From Clostridia bacterium (lineage in GTDB: Bacteria > Bacillota > Peptococcia > DRI-13 > UBA5745): a stretch of 64,000 bases of DNA. The stretch covers positions 124,001 to 188,000 of the forward strand of contig JAHDMJ010000011.1 in assembly GCA_018436095.1 (NCBI GenBank), given 5' to 3'. Positions 16,485-24,520 of this stretch are shown here, piece by piece. Within the stretch, counting starts at the first letter, position 1. Each line of letters starts with the position of its first letter. Position numbers and translations under genes: made by a program. The notes beneath the pieces were generated by a model that worked only from the letters and a program-made list of their open reading frames with translations, was not told the DNA's origin and did no database searches.

Positions 16485-16561
16485 CCTAATCGCCCCCCTT
16501 ATAAAAATTATCCGGTAACTCTGAGCAATGTCATTTAGTTAAGCAGCAGTAGCAGTTGGGG

Positions 16562-16813
16562 GTGCAAAATTGCAGGTTTGTCGTTGTTTGTCTAGGCTAA
16601 CTGTGCAAAATTGCAGGTTTGTTATCTTTAAATCCCTGCTTGGGAAACCAATTTAGCCTGAAACAGGTTGAATTTAGCCTGAGAACCCTATTTTTAAGCC
16701 AAATCATCTATTACAAACTTGCAGTTTTGCTCAAAATACTACGAACCTGGAAACAAACTTGCAATTTTGCACATTTCCAAGCACATGCCGGCTACAAACC
16801 TGCAATTTTGCTC
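16562..16813. repeat. Type A motif array: two forward, three inverted copies, 40-41-nt period
   Basis: Forward copies of GTGCAAAATTGCAGGTTTGT are at 16562 and 16603. Inverted copies (ACAAACTTGCAGTTTTGCTC and variants) are at 16713, 16753 and 16794. Motifs within each arm are 40-41 nt apart and the centre is about 90 nt. The centre (AATTTAGCCTGA twice, then CCTATTTTTAAGCC) is similar to that of the array at 58118. It fills the 400-bp gap between DUF4256 and the nitroreductase; no gene is seen there. Confidence 0.88.
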
Positions 16814-16884
16814 ACCCAGACATGTAAGCACAGGCACTAATTGCATCCCGAACCGCAATTTTTACACAGGCCCCCCCTGCTCCT

Positions 16885-17448
16885 TTAGCCGATGATTGTA
16901 ATTTTCTCCTGGTTCGGAAGGTGGGGCGGAAAAGTCTCTGCGGCATAGCCCAGTAAAATACCCATGCCACACTCATATCCCGCGGGGAATTTTAAGCGGC
17001 ATTTAAACTCTGGCCCTTTGCTTCCGGCAAAGGCCAACCCCGCAAAACCGCAATGCATATTGGCAACGCCAAGGGAGCTGGCGGCCAAAACGATATTTTG
17101 GGCAGCGATACCGCAGTCTATAAGCTCTGCCCCTTTCGGAAAAGCTTCTTTAATCGCAACAACTATCATGCAGGGGGCGTTGTAAAACAATTTGCCGCCC
17201 CGTTCCATGATCCGCTCATACATGGCTTTATTCTCCATAGAGGCCAGGATTTTCATCCCCTCTGCATCCATTTCGTCAATAATACTCTTGTCCTTCACGA
17301 TAATCACATGCCAATGTTGCCGGTTCATGCCGCTGGGGGCCTGGATGCCGGCCTGGGCAATGGCCATGAGTTCTTTTTCTCCCGGTATTTGATCGGTAAA
17401 CTTGCGGCAGGAAAACCTCTCCGCTATGATTTTCAATGTATCGTTCAT
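16885..17448 (-). CDS. Nitroreductase-family FMN enzyme
   Basis: The 187-aa nitroreductase-fold protein shows ERFSCRKFTDQ (FMN-binding arginines), AIQAPSGMNRQHWH-type substrate loop (IQAPSGMNRQHWHVIIVKD) and CGIAAQNIVLAASSLG, which packs against the flavin, with GYECGMGILLGYAAE near the end. It would use NAD(P)H to reduce nitro compounds, quinones or flavins. The length is typical of the small single-domain subgroup. It is the last gene of a short minus-strand run following the Lnu-like pair. Confidence 0.9.
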   Translation of the reverse strand: MNDTLKIIAERFSCRKFTDQIPGEKELMAIAQAGIQAPSGMNRQHWHVIIVKDKSIIDEMDAEGMKILASMENKAMYERIMERGGKLFYNAPCMIVVAIKEAFPKGAELIDCGIAAQNIVLAASSLGVANMHCGFAGLAFAGSKGPEFKCRLKFPAGYECGMGILLGYAAETFPPHLPNQEKITIIG

Positions 17449-17472
17449 CTTTTAGAACCTCTCATTTTTAAT

Positions 17473-17751
17473 TTATTTTTTGCGTCCGATTTCTGCCCTT
17501 ACATAAAGAAGTACATTTACTGCAAATACGGCAAAGGTAACCCACAAGGAGCGTTGAAAGGCATAAAAAAATCTTGCCCAGGACCAGCCCCGGTCTCCAA
17601 AGACCCCAAACAATGATTGCAAAATACTATGGGAGCCTATGCCGTCCTGCAGCTCAGGGATCAGAGAAAAACCAAAATTAAGGCCAAAATCAATGGAAAC
17701 AAATACGGCAATTACAAGGGCTATAAGCGCCGTAACCCTAAGCTTTATCAT
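17473..17751 (-). CDS. Small two-helix membrane protein
   Basis: The 92-aa protein has a hydrophobic helix at about residues 5-27 (VTALIALVIAVFVSIDFGLN), a polar loop with FGDRGWSWARFFYAF, and a second helix (SLWVTFAVFAVNVLLYV) ending in a basic tail. No family is recognised. Its ATG overlaps the stop of the Lnu-like gene as ATGA, so it is translated from the same message. A partner role with the nucleotidyltransferase is possible, but I see no direct evidence. Confidence 0.65.
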   Translation of the reverse strand: MIKLRVTALIALVIAVFVSIDFGLNFGFSLIPELQDGIGSHSILQSLFGVFGDRGWSWARFFYAFQRSLWVTFAVFAVNVLLYVRAEIGRKK

Positions 17752-18248
17752 AACGTATTCTTCTCCTGTTTATTCAAGTTTTCCATATCGATTAGATCAA
17801 CTTCCCTAAGCTCGTATCCGCTATGGAATATTTTTTGAGCTTCCGCAGAAATGCAGGGAATGACTCTATCGTCAAACACTGCCGTTGAAAACCACTCGGC
17901 CTTAAATTCATACCAATCATCATTTAATCCGGCTTGTTTGGCGCTGCCATCCTCACTTATTATTAAAGGGTGTATATCTATATACCCCAACTCCGGGTGG
18001 TAAAGCTCAATACGTGACGGGCGCCAGTCCGTCTCAATTGTATAGCCTTTTTCTTGTAATGCCGCTAATAAAGTCTCTGTGAATTCTCCATCAAAATCCA
18101 CATCAATATCTCTATGCTCCCTGTTTTGTTTGCCGATTAAAATATCTACGCCCCAGCCGCCGTCTATCCAATATTTTATTTTTAAATTATCGAGTAAATC
18201 TAAAACTTCGACTAGATTTTCCTTAGTGGTGATTTCTTTTTTGATCAT
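17748..18248 (-). CDS. Lincosamide nucleotidyltransferase-like protein (Lnu(A) type)
   Basis: The 166-aa protein closely follows staphylococcal LnuA/LinA as I know it: YWIDGGWGVDILIGKQNREH, RDIDVDFD (nucleotidyltransferase Asp pair), PSRIELYHPELGYIDIHPL, then DRVIPCISAEAQKIFHSGY. LnuA-type enzymes inactivate lincomycin and clindamycin by adding AMP to a hydroxyl group. The length matches (LnuA about 161 aa) and key motifs are intact, so it is probably active on a lincosamide or a related sugar. No transposase or integrase flanks it, so it looks like a chromosomal gene. It is coupled by ATGA overlap to the small membrane protein. Confidence 0.82.
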   Translation of the reverse strand: MIKKEITTKENLVEVLDLLDNLKIKYWIDGGWGVDILIGKQNREHRDIDVDFDGEFTETLLAALQEKGYTIETDWRPSRIELYHPELGYIDIHPLIISEDGSAKQAGLNDDWYEFKAEWFSTAVFDDRVIPCISAEAQKIFHSGYELREVDLIDMENLNKQEKNTL

Positions 18249-18284
18249 AAAAGCTCCTTATGCACTCATGGCTACGACTTAACA

Positions 18285-18818
18285 TCAGTCTAGCAGTTCA
18301 AATACGGCAACGTCTTCACTGGTATCGGAAGACGTTATTTTTAATTGCCTAAGCTCTGCCTCAAAGGGAGAAAAACTTTCCCAAAGAATTGAAAGCAGCT
18401 TTGCCTCTTGGCCCGGTTCGACGGCAGCAAGTGTGGTGTGGGGAACCCAGTTCTTTTGGCTAAGGGAATACAAACAGCCTTTGTCTGTGCAATGATCGTC
18501 GTACTTTTCACGTATTTTGGAATAGAGGCCCAACAAGTTATAATTGGAGCTGGGCGCTAAAAAGCAAAAGCGGCCGTCGGGGAAAAAACCAAAATGATTA
18601 AAGAAAACCGGAATCCTTTTGCCCTGTGCCGAAACCTGGCCAATCCATTGGGTCAAACTGGTTTCATCCAAATGGGTATATATACCAAAGGTTATATGAG
18701 GCTCATAGGCGTCAATAGATATTCCCTGGTTTTTCAACTTTTCCTTAATTCCGTATATTTCCCGGTTGGCTTGGCTATCGAATATCCCCATCACACATAG
18801 CGTTCTTAACTGGCTCAA
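18285..18818 (-). CDS. 2H phosphoesterase / 2'-5' RNA ligase-like protein
   Basis: Two HxTx motifs define the 2H superfamily: EPHITFGIY near the N-terminus and VPHTTLAAV in the second half, about 90 residues apart. These enzymes open cyclic phosphates or join RNA 2'-5'. I set the start at a TTG (18816-18818), because AAGGAGG lies 5 nt upstream; the open frame extends 21 codons further without a good site. The product has 177 aa (LSQLRTLCVMGIFDSQAN...). The function in this branch is unknown. It differs clearly from the ThpR-type 2H protein at 23863. Confidence 0.8.
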   Translation of the reverse strand: MSQLRTLCVMGIFDSQANREIYGIKEKLKNQGISIDAYEPHITFGIYTHLDETSLTQWIGQVSAQGKRIPVFFNHFGFFPDGRFCFLAPSSNYNLLGLYSKIREKYDDHCTDKGCLYSLSQKNWVPHTTLAAVEPGQEAKLLSILWESFSPFEAELRQLKITSSDTSEDVAVFELLD

Positions 18819-18886
18819 AACAACCTCCTTATTGTCCTCCGGAGAAATCACATGTCTTCGTGTTTCTACCCCATTGTACAATAAAA

Positions 18887-18926
18887 AGTAAAAGCAGTCG
18901 ATGTTTTACATTCGCCTGCTTTTACT
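18887..18926 (-). terminator. Terminator of the XRE membrane regulator gene
   Basis: An 11-bp stem (AGTAAAAGCAG) with an 18-nt loop is followed on the minus strand by TTTTTATTG. It is about 35 bp past the stop codon at 18962. Confidence 0.8.
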
Positions 18927-18961
18927 AATAAAGGGCCTCAGATGCCAAAATGATCTTCTGT

Positions 18962-19930
18962 TTATTGTTTAGATGCATGCAATAGGGAGGCGACTGCCGT
19001 AAAAACCAAGCCGGCCACCGGCCAGATTACCCAGGTGAACCCCCAGTTATTTGTATAAAAGCTCCATGCCAGATAAATAGCCACAACAACCGGCCAGTAG
19101 ACCCCGGCAAACTTTGCTACCCTTTTTCCCCGCTCCAATTCTTTAGGCTCATATTCCCCTTCACGCAATAGTTGGTCGTAGCTGCCTTTGATGGTCCCCG
19201 CGGTAATAAGCAGATATACCGCAGCGGCTACGGTAGCCAGCAGTAAAGCAGTAAGGAGCGCCAAAATCATGCGGGCAGCCTGGAATATACCGGCGACAAT
19301 AAGCGGCAAGGCGCACAAAATACAAAGGACAACACCAATCGCTGTGTCTCGAATATAGGTTTTTTCATAGGCCGAACGTTTTTCCTTTACAATACCGGAC
19401 AACCCGTACTCAAGCTCAAAGCCGCTGCTTTCAAGGTATTCAAAGGGTTTCATCTTAGCACTGCTGATCATAAAAATAGCGACGGCTCCCGAAACCATCA
19501 GCAGCAGCGCTGCAATACCGATGCCGTGGGAAATGCTTGCCGTTAAGACGGCGCCCTCTTCCGATAATGCGGAAAGGGCAATCAGCAGAACCGGGGAAAG
19601 AATGCATAAGGCAACACCTAAACCAACCCACCTCCCATAAGCGGCTTTACTTTTTAGAAACGCATTCATTTCCTGCAGCGTAAGCCGGGGATAATTTTCT
19701 GTATCATCGGCTTCGGAATACACCATGGTTTCAAGATCATCTTTTAATAAGTAGTCAGTAGTTACGCCAAAAAGCCGGGCCAGTTCCAATATCCGGTTAA
19801 TGTCCGGTATGACGGCGGCACTTTCCCATTTCGATATAGACTGTCTTGATACGTTCATTTTTTCCGCTAATTCTTCCTGGGACCATCCGTTATTTTTGCG
19901 CAGCGCTAAAATTTTGTCTGCTAAAATCAT
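18962..19930 (-). CDS. XRE-family regulator with C-terminal membrane domain
   Basis: The N-terminal helix-turn-helix ([40 protein letters not shown]) is a standard Cro/C1-type domain of about 65 residues. It is followed by four to five hydrophobic segments (about residues 100-125, 130-155, 205-225, 230-250 and 275-310). This domain pairing is common in Bacillota as a membrane-tethered repressor. The ATG at 19930 has AAGGGGG 7 nt upstream; a TTG two codons earlier is possible. Its target is not known. Confidence 0.9.
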   Translation of the reverse strand: MILADKILALRKNNGWSQEELAEKMNVSRQSISKWESAAVIPDINRILELARLFGVTTDYLLKDDLETMVYSEADDTENYPRLTLQEMNAFLKSKAAYGRWVGLGVALCILSPVLLIALSALSEEGAVLTASISHGIGIAALLLMVSGAVAIFMISSAKMKPFEYLESSGFELEYGLSGIVKEKRSAYEKTYIRDTAIGVVLCILCALPLIVAGIFQAARMILALLTALLLATVAAAVYLLITAGTIKGSYDQLLREGEYEPKELERGKRVAKFAGVYWPVVVAIYLAWSFYTNNWGFTWVIWPVAGLVFTAVASLLHASKQ

Positions 19931-20280
19931 TGCCAATCCCCCTTCATTAAATAACCGCTATGTCTCACAAAAATCATAACAATATTCTAAGTTGCAGACC
20001 ACCAATGAGGCTTGAAAAATCCGCAACCACCGGTTGCATTACCTTAAAACCATGGAAAACGGCAGCTAAATTACCACAGAAAGGTTACTATTTTCCGCTA
20101 GCCCGCAATAGTCAGCAATTCACATTCCTGTTTCAGATAATGAAGGGACTGATTTATATCCTCCTGTGCAAGACTGTCAAACAAAATGCTTTCAATAAAC
20201 TCATGGATATCTCATTGTACTATAAAAAATGGAAACCGTCGATATTTTGGCAGGCCGGAGCAATTTCAGCTCCTTATGAT
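19931..20280. other. Intergenic region of about 350 bp with a possible gene relic
   Basis: I see no intact gene. On the minus strand an open stretch of about 35 codons (roughly 20105-20212) reads DIHEFIESILFDSLAQEDIN then QSLHYLKQECELLTIAG before a stop. This looks protein-like but has a stop just before it and no start codon or ribosome binding site, so it may be the remnant of a deleted gene. Confidence 0.35.
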
Positions 20281-20310
20281 AAGAGGGCGCCTCGAATGAG
20301 GCGCCCTCTT
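20281..20310 (-). terminator. Strong hairpin after the TipAS-type regulator gene
   Basis: A perfect 13-bp stem (AAGAGGGCGCCTC) with a GAAT/ATTC loop lies 35 bp past the stop at 20346. The T-tract after it is weak (TTATCAT), so termination may be partial. Confidence 0.6.
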
Positions 20311-20345
20311 GGTGGTCCTGCATTGAAAAGCAAGCCCATAAATCG

Positions 20346-21092
20346 CTATTGTGCTTGGCCGTCCGCGTAAATTTTCATAGCCTCCGCCAGGAATTGAGAG
20401 AGTCCTGCTCCGTATTTGTCCACGTTCTCCGTAAACCTCACGTCTGTGATATACATTTGACCGACTCCGGCAAAGGCCTCCAGCGTATACTGATAGCCAA
20501 AGTTCTTGTTAAAGTGTTCGTACATCTTTGCCATGGCTTCCTGGGCAATAGCCGAAGCCGGATTCTCATGGCGGATTGCGGCCAGGCCGGTGAATAGCTG
20601 ATCCATGCCTTGAGCAATGGAGTTTTTCTCCTCTGCAGACAGCGATGCCACATGGGCATTGCTTTTATCCACGGCCTCATCGCCCCAAAGGCGGCGGGCC
20701 TCCTCTTCATAGGGATTGTTGTTCATATCAAAGCCGCCAAATTTTTCAGTCAGGCTCATGGTAATTTCTCCTTTCATTGATCGCATGGACCGCTTAAGGG
20801 TCTCCAGCATTGCCTCAATACGTTTTTTCTCATGCAGCAGGTATTTTTTCTGCAGTTGAAAGGCTTCCTCCCGATTAAAAGAAGAGCTGTTGAGCAATTT
20901 TTGAATTTTGGTCAAGGGGAAACCGCACTCTTTAAAAAACAGAATCTGCTGCAGCCGATCCATATCCTCCTCCGAGTATTGGCGATAGCCGTTTTCTTCA
21001 TTTCTGCCGGGGCAAAGCAGACCGATAGCATCATAATGATGGAGCGTGCGCACGCTGATCCCCGTTAATTTTGCTACTTCCTTGGCGTTCAT
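20346..21092 (-). CDS. MerR-family regulator with TipAS antibiotic-binding domain
   Basis: The N-terminal MerR domain (MNAKEVAKLTGISVRTLHHY DAIGLL) is followed by a dimerisation coiled coil to about residue 110 and a TipAS domain (about 125-245: NPYEEEARRLWGDEAV, GMDQLFTGLAAIRHENPAS, MYEHFNKNFGYQYTLEAFAG). TipAS domains bind thiopeptide and other antibiotics and turn the protein into an activator. Its own promoter has the 19-bp spacer typical of MerR control, with a dyad across it, so it is autoregulated. No obvious efflux gene is next to it. Confidence 0.92.
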   Translation of the reverse strand: MNAKEVAKLTGISVRTLHHYDAIGLLCPGRNEENGYRQYSEEDMDRLQQILFFKECGFPLTKIQKLLNSSSFNREEAFQLQKKYLLHEKKRIEAMLETLKRSMRSMKGEITMSLTEKFGGFDMNNNPYEEEARRLWGDEAVDKSNAHVASLSAEEKNSIAQGMDQLFTGLAAIRHENPASAIAQEAMAKMYEHFNKNFGYQYTLEAFAGVGQMYITDVRFTENVDKYGAGLSQFLAEAMKIYADGQAQ

Positions 21093-21116
21093 GGATGTTT
21101 CCCCCTTCCGAAGCTT

Positions 21117-21147
21117 ATTATAGACTATTACGTTACGTTATAGTCAA
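21117..21147 (-). promoter_or_regulatory. MerR-type promoter with 19-bp spacer and dyad operator
   Basis: On the minus strand TTGACT (21142-21147) and TATAAT (21117-21122) are 19 bp apart, longer than the usual 17, and a GACTAT...ATAGTC dyad (21123-21128 and 21140-21145) lies between them. This is the classical design activated by MerR proteins that twist the DNA, and the adjacent gene encodes one. Confidence 0.88.
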
Positions 21148-21160
21148 GATTGTTTTTATA

Positions 21161-21203
21161 AAAAAAAGATTGAGCAAGATGAGGGCTCCATCTTGTCCAA
21201 TCT
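21161..21203 (-). terminator. Terminator of the SPL-like radical SAM gene
   Basis: The interrupted stem AGATTG-x2-CAAGATG / CATCTTG-x2-CAATCT has a 7-nt loop and is followed on the minus strand by seven T. It separates the radical SAM unit from the MerR-type promoter that starts 14 bp further on. Confidence 0.88.
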
Positions 21204-21259
21204 AATCAGCTTGTTAGAGTTAACGGGGCTATCCTTTCATCCGGTATCGCCCTTGATGC

Positions 21260-22123
21260 TCAAAAAAGCGATAACTGCTGCCGGTCATCTTCCATGGAAT
21301 CCAGATAGGCAAACACCGGCCCCCCGCCATGCAGCAGCTTATGCTGCTTACAAAAATCCCCGATCAGCTTGTCGAGGACTTTTCCTTTCGGGCTTCCAAT
21401 GACGTAGGACGAACCGAAACTGCGCATATATTGTTGCTTCAGCCCGGGGAAATGCTGGTCCAGCTTCCGGTAGAAATATTCCCTGTTGCCCCGGCGCAGG
21501 GTCATGCCCACGCCGAAGGTAATAATGCCCTTCACTCCGGCCTCACCGCAGTATTCCAGCAGTCCTTTGATGTTTTCCGGCCTGTCGTTAATAAAGGGCA
21601 GAATGGGCGTCAGCCACACCACTGTAGGAATGCCTGCCTTCTGCAATTCTTTAAGGACCTCAAAACGCCTGTAGGTGGTGGCCACATTGGGTTCCAAGAT
21701 ACGGCAAAGCTCTTCATCCCAAGTGGTCAGGGTCATCTGCACCACAGCTTTAGCCTTGCTGTTGATGCTTTGCAGCAGGTCAAGGTCACGCAGCACCAGA
21801 TCCGATTTCGTGATGCAGGAAAAGCCGAAGCCCCGGCGCTCAATGATTTCCAGGCAGCGGCGTGTAAGCTCTTCGGTTTTCTCAATAGGCAGATAGGGAT
21901 CGGTCATGGCGCCTGTACCGATCATGCAGCGGCTGCGCTTTCTCTTTAAGGCAGCTTCCAAAAGCTCCGGGCCATTGCGCTTTACTCCAACATCCTCAAA
22001 GGTCTCCGTCATCCCATAGCATTCGCTGCGGCTGTCGCAATAGATGCAGCCATGGGTACAGCCCCGGTAAAGGTTCATGCCGTTTTTCGGGCTGAGGATG
22101 GATTTCGCTTCAATGTCGTGCAC
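21260..22123 (-). CDS. SPL-family radical SAM protein
   Basis: The 287-aa radical SAM enzyme has the 4Fe-4S motif CTHGCIYC (Cys22, Cys26, Cys29) preceded by SPKNGMNLYRG, as in the spore photoproduct lyase-like subgroup (Rv2578c type). Other matching parts are GTGAMTDPYLPIEK, ITKSDLVLRDLDLL and VVWLTPILPFINDRPENI. The function of this subgroup is not established; true SplB is encoded separately at 24521. The start is probably a GTG (22123). It is the last gene of a minus-strand run with the zinc-ribbon and DUF3788 genes, 16 bp after the latter. Confidence 0.88.
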   Translation of the reverse strand: MHDIEAKSILSPKNGMNLYRGCTHGCIYCDSRSECYGMTETFEDVGVKRNGPELLEAALKRKRSRCMIGTGAMTDPYLPIEKTEELTRRCLEIIERRGFGFSCITKSDLVLRDLDLLQSINSKAKAVVQMTLTTWDEELCRILEPNVATTYRRFEVLKELQKAGIPTVVWLTPILPFINDRPENIKGLLEYCGEAGVKGIITFGVGMTLRRGNREYFYRKLDQHFPGLKQQYMRSFGSSYVIGSPKGKVLDKLIGDFCKQHKLLHGGGPVFAYLDSMEDDRQQLSLF

Positions 22124-22139
22124 GGAAGGCCCGCCTTTC

Positions 22140-22568
22140 TCACTTCTTTTTCTTCACCCGCAGATCAATCAACATTTTCACATCCTCTAATATTGCCTCA
22201 GAGGTGACCTCAATCATCAACCAGCGGCCGCCGTTAAAAACCCGGGTATTTCTGTAGAGTTCCTGCAGATATGACGTGCAGGAGGGGAGCAGCAGCTCCG
22301 CCTCCATTGCCTCTTTGCTGCCTACAGATACCAGGCAGGTAAAAAAACCTTGGGCGGGATAAAGGGTGCAAAGAGCCCGTCCGCCTTTTTTATATTTGAT
22401 ATTCCATCCCGGCGCACCGGAACAGACGCTATGCTCTATCACAGGGGAAATGCCGTAAATGCTTTCCACATGCTCACATAACCGGTTCCACAACGGGCTC
22501 TCGATGTAAACCGCTATGGCCGTTAAGTCAGGCCGGCAGCCTTTGCTATATAGCTCTTTCCACTCCAT
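22140..22568 (-). CDS. DUF3788 family protein
   Basis: This 142-aa soluble protein has the pattern of DUF3788: AIAVYIESPLWNRLCEHVES, APGWNIKYKKGGRALCTLYP, FFTCLVSVG and a C-terminal GGRWLMIEVTSEAILEDVKM LIDLR. It is started at the ATG at 22568, with GGAGG 8 nt upstream; a TTG five codons earlier overlaps that site. The function of the family is unknown. It sits in a row with the zinc-ribbon gene (28 bp upstream) and the SPL-like gene (16 bp downstream). Confidence 0.85.
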   Translation of the reverse strand: MEWKELYSKGCRPDLTAIAVYIESPLWNRLCEHVESIYGISPVIEHSVCSGAPGWNIKYKKGGRALCTLYPAQGFFTCLVSVGSKEAMEAELLLPSCTSYLQELYRNTRVFNGGRWLMIEVTSEAILEDVKMLIDLRVKKKK

Positions 22569-22596
22569 AGGCCCTGCCTCCAATAGTTGCTTGGGA

Positions 22597-22875
22597 TTAC
22601 TTGCCTTGCCAGCGTTTGAGGCTGGGCAAAAATTGTTCCATCATCTGCCGGGCCTGTTTCTCCGTCATACCCGGATTATGCTCTACCATAGGGGGAACGC
22701 AAAGCGTAATCATCTCCTCTATGGTGCCGTCAAAGGTGAAAGCTCCCTTTTCATAGCAGTATTGGCAGTAGTCCCCGCTTTTGCTGCCGTCGGCCTCCAG
22801 ACCGTAGAGCTCGTCGCTGTTTCCCATGGGCATACCGCAGCTTTGGCAAAATCTTTGGTTTTCATAATTATTCAT
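22597..22875 (-). CDS. Putative zinc-ribbon domain protein
   Basis: The 92-aa protein has an N-terminal zinc-ribbon-like arrangement FCQSCGMPMG...GDYCQYCYEKG (two CxxC pairs about 25 residues apart), then a helical domain (TIEEMITLCVPPMVEHNPGM; QARQMMEQFLPSLKRW). Such proteins are widespread in Bacillota next to YafY/WYL regulators; their role is unknown. The start at 22875 is set by AGGAG 9 nt upstream. A dyad operator 48 bp ahead suggests control by the WYL protein encoded just upstream. Confidence 0.85.
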   Translation of the reverse strand: MNNYENQRFCQSCGMPMGNSDELYGLEADGSKSGDYCQYCYEKGAFTFDGTIEEMITLCVPPMVEHNPGMTEKQARQMMEQFLPSLKRWQGK

Positions 22876-22922
22876 ATTTTTGCTCTCCTTAATTTGATAA
22901 TCCCATTCTATCAAAGTTAACC

Positions 22923-22938
22923 TGACAGCTATCTGTCA
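22923..22938. promoter_or_regulatory. Dyad operator ahead of the zinc-ribbon gene
   Basis: TGACAG-CTAT-CTGTCA is a perfect 6-bp inverted repeat. On the minus strand it begins with a TTGACA -35 box, followed by a weak TTTGAT 18 nt on, so binding would cover the promoter. It overlaps the last codon of the WYL regulator gene, the likely binder. Confidence 0.6.
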
Positions 22939-23850
22939 AGTTCTATGGTGGGCAGCAATTTTTTCTGCGTATTCCGCAAGAGATTGCCCCAGACCGCGGG
23001 GCTCCAGCACTTCCAAATCGGCGCCAAAAGAAAAGAGATAGCTTATGACCCAGCTATCCATAGGAAAATCCGCCTCCACCAAAAAGCTGCCCTCCGGCTC
23101 CGGCGTAATATTGCTGCGGTCAAACTCATCGTACACCCGGAAAGCCAGGGCTTTTGCGATACGCAGCTTGAGATGCACCATAGAAAAGGGCGGCGCTTCC
23201 GCATCAAGAGGCGGGATATCATCTCCATAATCCTCGGTAAAGGTATCGCCGGTGGGTGAAGCCTCGACGATTCTCCCCATTTTAAACAGGCGAAAATCGT
23301 TGGCATGCAGGCAATATCCTTGCAGGTACCAGTGCTTATCCTTGTAAATCAATTTAAGAGGGTGAATCTTACGCTGTGTTGTTGCCCCCGATGTCCCGCA
23401 ATAGGTGAGGGCTAATACCTGCCGGCCTAAAATGGCGGTTTTCAACAGTTCAAACCGGGCAGTATCTGTTTGCCCCATCCCCCAACGGGAAAAATCCACT
23501 TCGATCCAGTTGTGAGCCGGCTTTTGAAAAGCCGCCCCCATCTTGCGAAGCAGCGGTTCCACATTCTGGTTCGTTGCCTTCATGCTTTGAACGGCAAAGA
23601 GAAGCTGATTTTGCTCCTCGTCAGAAAGCAACGTTTTATCAAAAGTATAACCGGGCAGCAGGGAGATGCCGCCGCCTTTGCCTGCCGCCGCATAAACCGG
23701 AACACCGGCCATGGACAGCGTATCCACATCCCGATAGATGGTCCGTACAGATACTTCTAAAATCCGGGAAAGATCCGGCGCCGTCATATGCCCCCTTGCC
23801 AATAACAAGTAAAGCAACTGAAACAGCCTGTCGTTTTTCATAAAACTCAC
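22936..23850 (-). CDS. YafY-type HTH/WYL-domain transcriptional regulator
   Basis: A DeoR-like winged helix (about residues 5-60: DRLFQLLYLLLARGHMTAPD LSRILEVSVRTIYRDVDTLS) is followed by a WYL domain (about 140-220, with KLIYKDKHWYLQGYC) and a C-terminal WCX extension. These repressors sense small ligands through the WYL barrel. Start at GTG 23850 or ATG 23841, both weakly supported. It follows the ThpR gene by 12 bp and precedes the zinc-ribbon gene whose promoter holds a dyad. Confidence 0.9.
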   Translation of the reverse strand: MSFMKNDRLFQLLYLLLARGHMTAPDLSRILEVSVRTIYRDVDTLSMAGVPVYAAAGKGGGISLLPGYTFDKTLLSDEEQNQLLFAVQSMKATNQNVEPLLRKMGAAFQKPAHNWIEVDFSRWGMGQTDTARFELLKTAILGRQVLALTYCGTSGATTQRKIHPLKLIYKDKHWYLQGYCLHANDFRLFKMGRIVEASPTGDTFTEDYGDDIPPLDAEAPPFSMVHLKLRIAKALAFRVYDEFDRSNITPEPEGSFLVEADFPMDSWVISYLFSFGADLEVLEPRGLGQSLAEYAEKIAAHHRT

Positions 23851-23862
23851 CGACCTTCGTCA

Positions 23863-24381
23863 CTACTGCGCAGCCTTCTCATATACCGCCGTATATCTCA
23901 GTTTGCCGCCAATTCGCTCCGATTTCATAAGCTCAATCTTATCAACGGTTTCTCCAAAAGGTTCCGTCCTCCATGGCGAAACCTCTGTCATCACTTGGCG
24001 GCCCAGGGTAATATGGGGAGTGTATTTGCGTTTTTCAAGGGCGAAGCCGGCGGCAATCAGCTTTTCCGTCAACCGGCGCTGCAAATCCAGTAAAGGCTCA
24101 TTCTCTTTCACTCCCACCCACCAAACATCGCCGCCCTCACGCTTGAACCGCCCAACATCCTCGATGCTGACAGGAAAGGGCTTAAAGCAAATTGTATCCA
24201 TTGCGGCTTTTACGGCGGCCGTCTGATCCGGGTTGCACTCGCCGAGAAAGGCCAGGGTCAGATGGAGATTCTCAGGAGCGCTGAAATTGCCCCGTTGGGA
24301 ACGGGAACGCAATTCATCACGCAGGGTAAGCAGCCGGGAAACCGTTTTTGTATTGAAGTTTACTGCAACAAACAGCCGCAT
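23863..24381 (-). CDS. thpR: RNA 2',3'-cyclic phosphodiesterase (ThpR family)
   Basis: The 172-aa 2H-superfamily enzyme starts MRLFVAVNF and has both HxTx motifs: NLHLTLAFLGE (His40) and TPHITLGRQ (His123). ThpR opens 2',3'-cyclic phosphates on RNA ends to 2'-phosphates and was first described as a 2'-5' RNA ligase. Length and motif spacing are typical. The gene is the first of a minus-strand row with the WYL regulator (12 bp downstream) and is divergent from splB. Confident family, routine RNA metabolism. Confidence 0.93.
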   Translation of the reverse strand: MRLFVAVNFNTKTVSRLLTLRDELRSRSQRGNFSAPENLHLTLAFLGECNPDQTAAVKAAMDTICFKPFPVSIEDVGRFKREGGDVWWVGVKENEPLLDLQRRLTEKLIAAGFALEKRKYTPHITLGRQVMTEVSPWRTEPFGETVDKIELMKSERIGGKLRYTAVYEKAAQ

Positions 24382-24520
24382 AGTCTTTGCCCCTTTCCAG
24401 CTAAGTAATATAATACATATTGCTTCATAAAAAGATTTTCTGTTTACACCTTTTACACCTTCAAACCGGAAATAGTCTCTGCCATTTCTGGCAAACTATA
24501 AGCGTTGGGAGGTATTCAAC

